DNA of 64,000 nt from Pseudoalteromonas luteoviolacea (GTDB lineage Bacteria; Pseudomonadota; Gammaproteobacteria; Enterobacterales; Alteromonadaceae), in the NCBI RefSeq assembly GCF_001696455.1, contig NZ_MAUJ01000001.1, positions 496,001 to 560,000 on the forward strand, given 5' to 3'. The stretch's first letter is position 1; each line of letters starts with the position of its first letter. A program made the position numbers and the translations under genes. This document shows, in pieces, positions 59,926 to 64,000 of the stretch. The notes beneath the pieces were generated by a model. That model was not told where the DNA came from. It was given only the letters and a program-made list of their open reading frames with translations, and did not search any database.

Positions 59926-60501
59926 ATGAAAAAGCTGATGTTAAAGTTGTTGGGCACACATGTAACTAAGCCTAAAGTGAGTTCTGTCATAAGGCCAATT
60001 TGGCAAAGTACAGGTGAAGTGTTTTATTTATTAAATACTTTGCAGCTACGTTATAAGTCTCGATATGGAAGTGTGTCCGTCGATTCCTTTGACATAGATG
60101 CTTTCGAAAAAGGTTCAAAGAATCTGCATAAAAAGCTGGTAAGTGAGTTTGGTCGGGAATTTACAATTTCCGTTTGCGCAGTCGGTTGGGAGAAGTTTGG
60201 CAATCAAACTCGAGTTAAGGCGATAGACAACGCAGCGGTTTTTAGGTTTAACCAATCTCTAGCGACACAAACTCAAGCGGTTTTTCAGCATCAATTTAAT
60301 ACACTAGATGAAGTAAATAGTAGTGATGTAAACATTTCTCACAGAGCAGATGTTTTTAAATATTATAATATTCAAATAAACGATTTTATAAACCAGTTAA
60401 ATGAAGCTAACAAACGCATTAACCACAATAGAGTTAAATGTCATGGAATAACCAGTGAGAATTTTCAAAAAGATGTATTCGAGAAGGTTGCTATGGTTTA
60501 G
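59926..60501 (+). CDS. Hypothetical soluble protein, likely iron-regulated
   Basis: A 191-residue basic protein with no domain I know. It begins MKKLMLKLLGTHVTKPKVSS, has no clear membrane segment, and the C-terminal half is helical (YNIQINDFINQLNEANKRI). The longer frame from 59863 would run through the Fur-like box; ATG 59926 follows TTGGAGG by 5 bases and is preferred. Fur-regulated genes of unknown function are common in marine bacteria; that it is regulated by iron is inferred from the box only. Confidence 0.65.
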   Translation: MKKLMLKLLGTHVTKPKVSSVIRPIWQSTGEVFYLLNTLQLRYKSRYGSVSVDSFDIDAFEKGSKNLHKKLVSEFGREFTISVCAVGWEKFGNQTRVKAIDNAAVFRFNQSLATQTQAVFQHQFNTLDEVNSSDVNISHRADVFKYYNIQINDFINQLNEANKRINHNRVKCHGITSENFQKDVFEKVAMV

Positions 60502-60507
60502 CATAAC

Positions 60508-60539
60508 AAAGAGTAGGCTAACGCAAGCGCTACTCTTTA
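60508..60539. terminator. Bidirectional terminator
   Basis: Arms AAAGAGTAG / CTACTCTTT lie between the convergent genes ending at 60501 and 60552. The T-run is present on both sides in short form. Confidence 0.75.
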
Positions 60540-60551
60540 TAGCTGGCTTAA

Positions 60552-61025
60552 TTATTGATCGTCGTATGTCGCGACTTCTTGCTCAAGTACAACCAGTTCA
60601 ACATTTGCCATTTTGAACATATCCCTTGTTTCTTGTGCTGCGTGATAACGTTTTTTAGCAACCACTTTTGCGATACCACAACTAATAATAAGCATGGCAC
60701 ATACCCGGCATGGTTCCATTGTGCAATATAAAGTACTGCCTTCTAATGCCACACCATAGCGTGCAGCTTGGCAAATGGCATTTTGCTCAGCATGTATGGT
60801 TCGAACACAGTGTTGTCTGGTCGTGCCATCGACGTCTATCACTTGTTTCATTAAATGACCGACTTCATCACAGTGTGGCAGTCCAGATGGAGAACCAACA
60901 TAACCTGTTGATATTATTCTCTTATCTTTAACTATTATACAGCCTGACTTACCCCGATTACAGGTAGCTCGTTGTCCAACACTATCCACTAAATCGATGA
61001 AGTACTCATCCCAATCTGGTCTCAT
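60552..61025 (-). CDS. Deoxycytidylate (dCMP) deaminase family protein
   Basis: A 157-residue zinc deaminase. Zinc and catalytic motifs: TIHAEQNAICQAARYG (H-A-E) and LYCTMEPCRVCAMLIISCGI (P-C-x-x-C). The N-terminal region RPDWDEYFIDLVDSVGQRATCNRGKSGC is typical of ComEB/dCMP deaminases, and the inserted loop YVGSPSGLPHCDEVGH carries a second His/Cys metal site. It converts dCMP to dUMP for thymidylate synthesis. Length matches. Confidence 0.93.
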   Translation of the reverse strand: MRPDWDEYFIDLVDSVGQRATCNRGKSGCIIVKDKRIISTGYVGSPSGLPHCDEVGHLMKQVIDVDGTTRQHCVRTIHAEQNAICQAARYGVALEGSTLYCTMEPCRVCAMLIISCGIAKVVAKKRYHAAQETRDMFKMANVELVVLEQEVATYDDQ

Positions 61026-61286
61026 TTTTCGCGCTCAAAATACTACAAAGTGTGTCTATTATACGCAGTATTGATTACATTACTAACATTGTTGATGATT
61101 TATGAAAGCAAATGAGTTTTAGAAAATTAACATTTTCTAAGCGTAATGCCATAACAAGGAAATTTTTAATGTAACTTAATTAATAATCTTGTCGTTTATT
61201 ATATTATTTCCCATATAAAAATTATGGTTTTATGCGTATTATAGACACGCATAAATACAATTATGGTTTCTTATTTTGGGGGCACA

Positions 61287-61727
61287 ATGGGCGGTAAATA
61301 TTTAATTTTTGGTTCTATATGTTGTTTTATTGCAGCATTATTACATATTGGATGTATTGTGTATGGCGCAGATTGGTATCGTTTTTTCGGCGCAGGCGAG
61401 CATATGGCTCAAATGGCTGAGGCTGGACAACTAGAACCGACAATTGTGACTTCCATTATTATTGGTATTTTAACCCTTTGGGGGTTATACGGCTTGTCAG
61501 GCGCTGGCGCAATATTGAGGCTCCCATTCCAAAAAGTTGTGCTTGGTCTAATTGCATGTGTTTTAATCATTAGAGGTATTAGCTTTCCATTACTTATGTC
61601 GAGCTTTCCCGAAAACTCCCTTACTTTTTGGTTTGTGAGTTCATCTATTTGTTTAGCGATGGGCATTTGTTTTGCTTTAGGCACTTGGTCATTAGTAAAA
61701 AGCGACGCAATGATGCTTAAACGCTGA
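61287..61727 (+). CDS. Hypothetical four-helix membrane protein
   Basis: A 146-residue protein with four hydrophobic segments (YLIFGSICCFIAALLHIGCIVY, TSIIIGILTLWGLYGLSGAG, VVLGLIACVLIIRGISFPLL, FWFVSSSICLAMGICFALGTW). The first contains ALLHIGCI, and YRFFGAGEHMAQMAE follows, a pattern seen in small uncharacterised marine membrane proteins. ATG 61287 follows a G-rich ribosome site; the longer frame to 61263 is less likely. Confidence 0.75.
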   Translation: MGGKYLIFGSICCFIAALLHIGCIVYGADWYRFFGAGEHMAQMAEAGQLEPTIVTSIIIGILTLWGLYGLSGAGAILRLPFQKVVLGLIACVLIIRGISFPLLMSSFPENSLTFWFVSSSICLAMGICFALGTWSLVKSDAMMLKR

Positions 61728-61978
61728 CCCCGCTCGGTGTCAACAGTCAATAGCGTATTTTTACAGACTTTTGTCTGTAAACATGCCGAATGTTTCCATA
61801 ATTTCTGACTATAGTAATAGCTGGCACCATACTTGATGAGTGAATAAGTACGGTTGTATCCGTTCAGTATTTTCACGCTCTATTTGGCGCAAATAGTGGG
61901 TTTAGGTGGACTATTGAATGAGTACATTAAATATAACAAGTATTGAAATGGTGCAAAACGCACCAAAAGGGGGCGAGA

Positions 61979-63316
61979 ATGAATTATTACGAAGTGAACT
62001 TCGATGGACTTGTTGGACCAACGCATAATTATGCCGGTCTTTCATACGGAAATGTAGCTTCTAAAGCAAACGCTAGTCGGTATTCAAATCCAAAGCAAGC
62101 CGCACTCCAAGGCCTTGACAAAATGAAGGCGTTGTCCCAGTTAGGTATACATCAAGGTGTACTGGCACCCAACGCTAGGCCTGACTTGAAAACGCTGAGA
62201 TCGTTGGGTTTTTGCGGAAGCGATGAAGAGGTGATATCGAAAGCCGCAAAAGCTGAGCCTCAACTATTGAAAGCCTGTTACTCTGCATCTTCAATGTGGA
62301 CGGCAAATGCGGCCACTGTTTCTCCAAGTAGTGACACACAAGACCGCAAAGTTCATTTCACTCCCGCTAACTTAAACAACAAACTGCACAGAGCGATTGA
62401 AGCTGACACTACTGGCCGTATTTTACAAGCTGTTTTTAATCACGACGCGTATTTTTCTCACCATGCACCCTTACCGCAGCATAGTTTATTTGGAGACGAA
62501 GGAGCTGCCAATCATACTCGGCTTACTGATGCCTATGGGCATGCCGGGCTTGCTGTGTTTGTTTACGGTGAAGATGCGAACAGTACGATCAGGCCAAAGA
62601 AATTTCCAGCAAGACAAACGTTACAAGCGAGCCAAGCTATTGCTCGCGGACATCAATTGAATTCAGATAGGTGTTTGTTTGTTCAGCAGAACCCAAATGT
62701 CATTGATCAGGGCGTATTTCACAACGATGTAATTGCAATTGGAAATGAAAATGTATTTTTGTTCCATGAGCAGGCATTTTATGAACAAGCAAATGCAGTT
62801 CATGCTATTCGGCAATCGTACACAGGTAGTAGGCCATTGCATCTGATTGAAGTGTCAGACGCCGATGTCAGTGTGGAAGAAGCTGTAAAAAGCTATATTT
62901 TTAATAGTCAGTTAGTGAGCTTACCCAGTGGTGGAATGGCCTTGATCGCGCCTAGTGAGTGCCAGCAAGTAAATAGTGTTGAAACTTATTTAAGTGCACT
63001 AAAAAGTGCCAGCAATCCAGTTAACGAGATAGTTTATCTTGATGTGAAGCAAAGTATGCAAAATGGAGGTGGCCCTGCATGTCTGCGATTAAGAGTAACC
63101 TTGTCCGAAGATGAGCTGGCGGCATCTAATCAATCTTGCTTACTGACAGATGACCTGTACGGTAAGCTAGGTGCTTGGATAGAAAAGCACTATCGTGACA
63201 GATTATGTGAGCAGGATTTAGCAGACCCCAAACTACTCCAAGAAAGTTACGCTGCATTGGATGAACTGACAAAGATTCTATCACTTGGCTCTGTTTATGA
63301 TTTTCAACTAATCTAA
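61979..63316 (+). CDS. astB: N-succinylarginine dihydrolase
   Basis: A 445-residue enzyme that hydrolyses N2-succinylarginine to succinylornithine in the arginine succinyltransferase pathway. Seen: [20 protein letters not shown] at the start, [41 protein letters not shown] and [16 protein letters not shown] with the catalytic Cys. Length matches the E. coli enzyme (447). ATG 61979 follows AAGGGGGCGAG. The other ast genes are not in the window, so the pathway is split. Confidence 0.97.
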   Translation: MNYYEVNFDGLVGPTHNYAGLSYGNVASKANASRYSNPKQAALQGLDKMKALSQLGIHQGVLAPNARPDLKTLRSLGFCGSDEEVISKAAKAEPQLLKACYSASSMWTANAATVSPSSDTQDRKVHFTPANLNNKLHRAIEADTTGRILQAVFNHDAYFSHHAPLPQHSLFGDEGAANHTRLTDAYGHAGLAVFVYGEDANSTIRPKKFPARQTLQASQAIARGHQLNSDRCLFVQQNPNVIDQGVFHNDVIAIGNENVFLFHEQAFYEQANAVHAIRQSYTGSRPLHLIEVSDADVSVEEAVKSYIFNSQLVSLPSGGMALIAPSECQQVNSVETYLSALKSASNPVNEIVYLDVKQSMQNGGGPACLRLRVTLSEDELAASNQSCLLTDDLYGKLGAWIEKHYRDRLCEQDLADPKLLQESYAALDELTKILSLGSVYDFQLI

Positions 63317-63330
63317 GGAATCAAAAGTGT

Positions 63331-63346
63331 GCGCTCGACCGAGCGC
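63331..63346 (+). terminator. Short GC hairpin after astB
   Basis: Arms GCGCTC / GAGCGC with a 4-base loop lie 14 bases after the astB stop. There is no T-run, so it is a weak terminator. Confidence 0.45.
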
Positions 63347-63522
63347 CCATCCATTTTCTCAGCTTTTTACAAGTTTTTACGTTAATTCGAGACTCATGAG
63401 ATCATTCAAGGTAGAATTGTTGAAAAGATAAGAATAATTGAGCTTACTGCAACGCACATGGTTTAGCATACGTTAAATGTTTATTCTTACAGCTCTACAT
63501 TAATTAAAAATATAATATCGAT

Positions 63523-64000
63523 ATGCACGATTCATTAATAACGACAATGCAGAACTTGAGCTTTGTTGGTCTGCTGCTGGTCATCATGTTTATAGCAAAG
63601 TGGTTATACAATTTCACCACGCCCTATGACACCTTCAATGAAATACTCATTAAAAAAAATGCGGCATTGGCGACATCAGTGGCCGGGTATATTGTCGCGG
63701 TGGCAATCATCTTTTGTGCGGTATTGACGGGGCCAAGCGGTGGGTTGGTGAATGATCTGATTGCAGTCGCTGGATGTAGTGTAGCGGGTATGGTGATGCT
63801 GTTAGTATCAAGAATCATTAATGACAAATTGATTTTGCACACCTTTTGTAACAGAGATCAGCTTATTGAAAAGCAAAATATTTCTACTGGTGCCGTACAA
63901 GCAAGTAGCTATATTGCAAGCGCATTGCTCATTGGTGCCTCGTTACATGGTAACGGGGGCTGGACAACCGCGATCGTATTTTATGGGTTAGGGCAAATTG
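63523..64000 (+). CDS. DUF350 membrane protein (partial, right edge)
   Basis: A frame from ATG 63523 runs off the end of the window with no stop. The 159 residues seen have four membrane helices (SFVGLLLVIMFIAKWLYN, ATSVAGYIVAVAIIFCAVL, DLIAVAGCSVAGMVMLLVS, QASSYIASALLIGASLHG) and a linker with FTTPYDTFNEILIKKNAAL. The pattern (KNxAxAxSxxGYxxAxxI) is that of the DUF350/YjfL family, whose genes are often next to potassium-channel or spermidine-synthase-like genes. The missing part lies outside. Confidence 0.9.
   Translation, partial: MHDSLITTMQNLSFVGLLLVIMFIAKWLYNFTTPYDTFNEILIKKNAALATSVAGYIVAVAIIFCAVLTGPSGGLVNDLIAVAGCSVAGMVMLLVSRIINDKLILHTFCNRDQLIEKQNISTGAVQASSYIASALLIGASLHGNGGWTTAIVFYGLGQI

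Noticed and set aside
61409-61876. Minus-strand open frame opposite the four-helix membrane protein
   Set aside because: It lacks family features and a ribosome site; the plus-strand gene has clear membrane helices.

Overview
The window reads as a chromosomal segment of a marine gammaproteobacterium, most like Pseudoalteromonas or a close relative. Support comes from the moderate-to-low G+C content, a standalone astB, a complete cyoABCDE-SCO oxidase operon, etfBA divergent from the ETF-quinone oxidoreductase gene, many AraC/LysR regulators each beside one or two enzyme genes, and a long TonB-dependent receptor. Genus is inference from gene content. No rRNA, tRNA, CRISPR array or recognisable insertion sequence was found.

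Layout. 1-3464: the end of an RND efflux adaptor gene and its inner-membrane pump. 3.5-16.6 kb: an accessory stretch of regulators and small enzymes: AraC and LysR regulators, a GST/NTF2-like/tautomerase operon, a methyltransferase, GNAT acetyltransferases, an OsmC-YcaO fusion, an S66 carboxypeptidase, KptA and a Vat-type xenobiotic acetyltransferase. 16.9-20.9 kb: a large secreted BNR-repeat protein and a PepSY membrane protein. 21-23.2 kb: a DUF6058 gene and a NIPSNAP/ABM pair divergent from an ArsR-type regulator, with a perfect 16-bp palindrome in between. 23-34 kb: scattered single genes (AraC with membrane sensor, secreted SnoaL-CBM protein, cytochrome b561, class V aminotransferase, LysR-azoR, ASCH-HAD pair, CheY-like protein, two RidA proteins, P-loop kinase, thioesterase). 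34-37.5 kb: electron transfer flavoprotein genes with two operator-like palindromes. 38-46.6 kb: unknown secreted and Ala/Gln-rich proteins, an AraC-diguanylate-cyclase-like pair, a frameshifted TonB receptor followed by a secreted metallophosphoesterase, and a DUF3703 gene. 51.9-57.7 kb: cytochrome bo oxidase operon on the minus strand. 58-64 kb: a divergent DHODH, a Fur-box-preceded unknown gene, a deoxycytidylate deaminase, astB and a DUF350 membrane protein cut by the window end.

The most striking locus is 46.9-51.45 kb. A tyrosine recombinase gene ends exactly where a perfect 25-bp inverted repeat begins (47861-47885). The partner copy lies at 51425-51449. Between them sit two convergent genes whose 3' ends overlap by 20 bp: a serine-hydroxymethyltransferase-like PLP enzyme and a large AAA/STAND-type ATPase. 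Each repeat carries the ribosome-binding site, and an ATG at or 4 bp before the start, of the gene next to it. Inverting the 3.59-kb segment would therefore put either gene directly behind the recombinase as the second gene of the same operon. I read this as a candidate phase-variable gene-choice module in which the recombinase gene may be co-expressed with one of two alternative payloads. That interpretation is inference; the repeat, gene order and overlap are seen directly.
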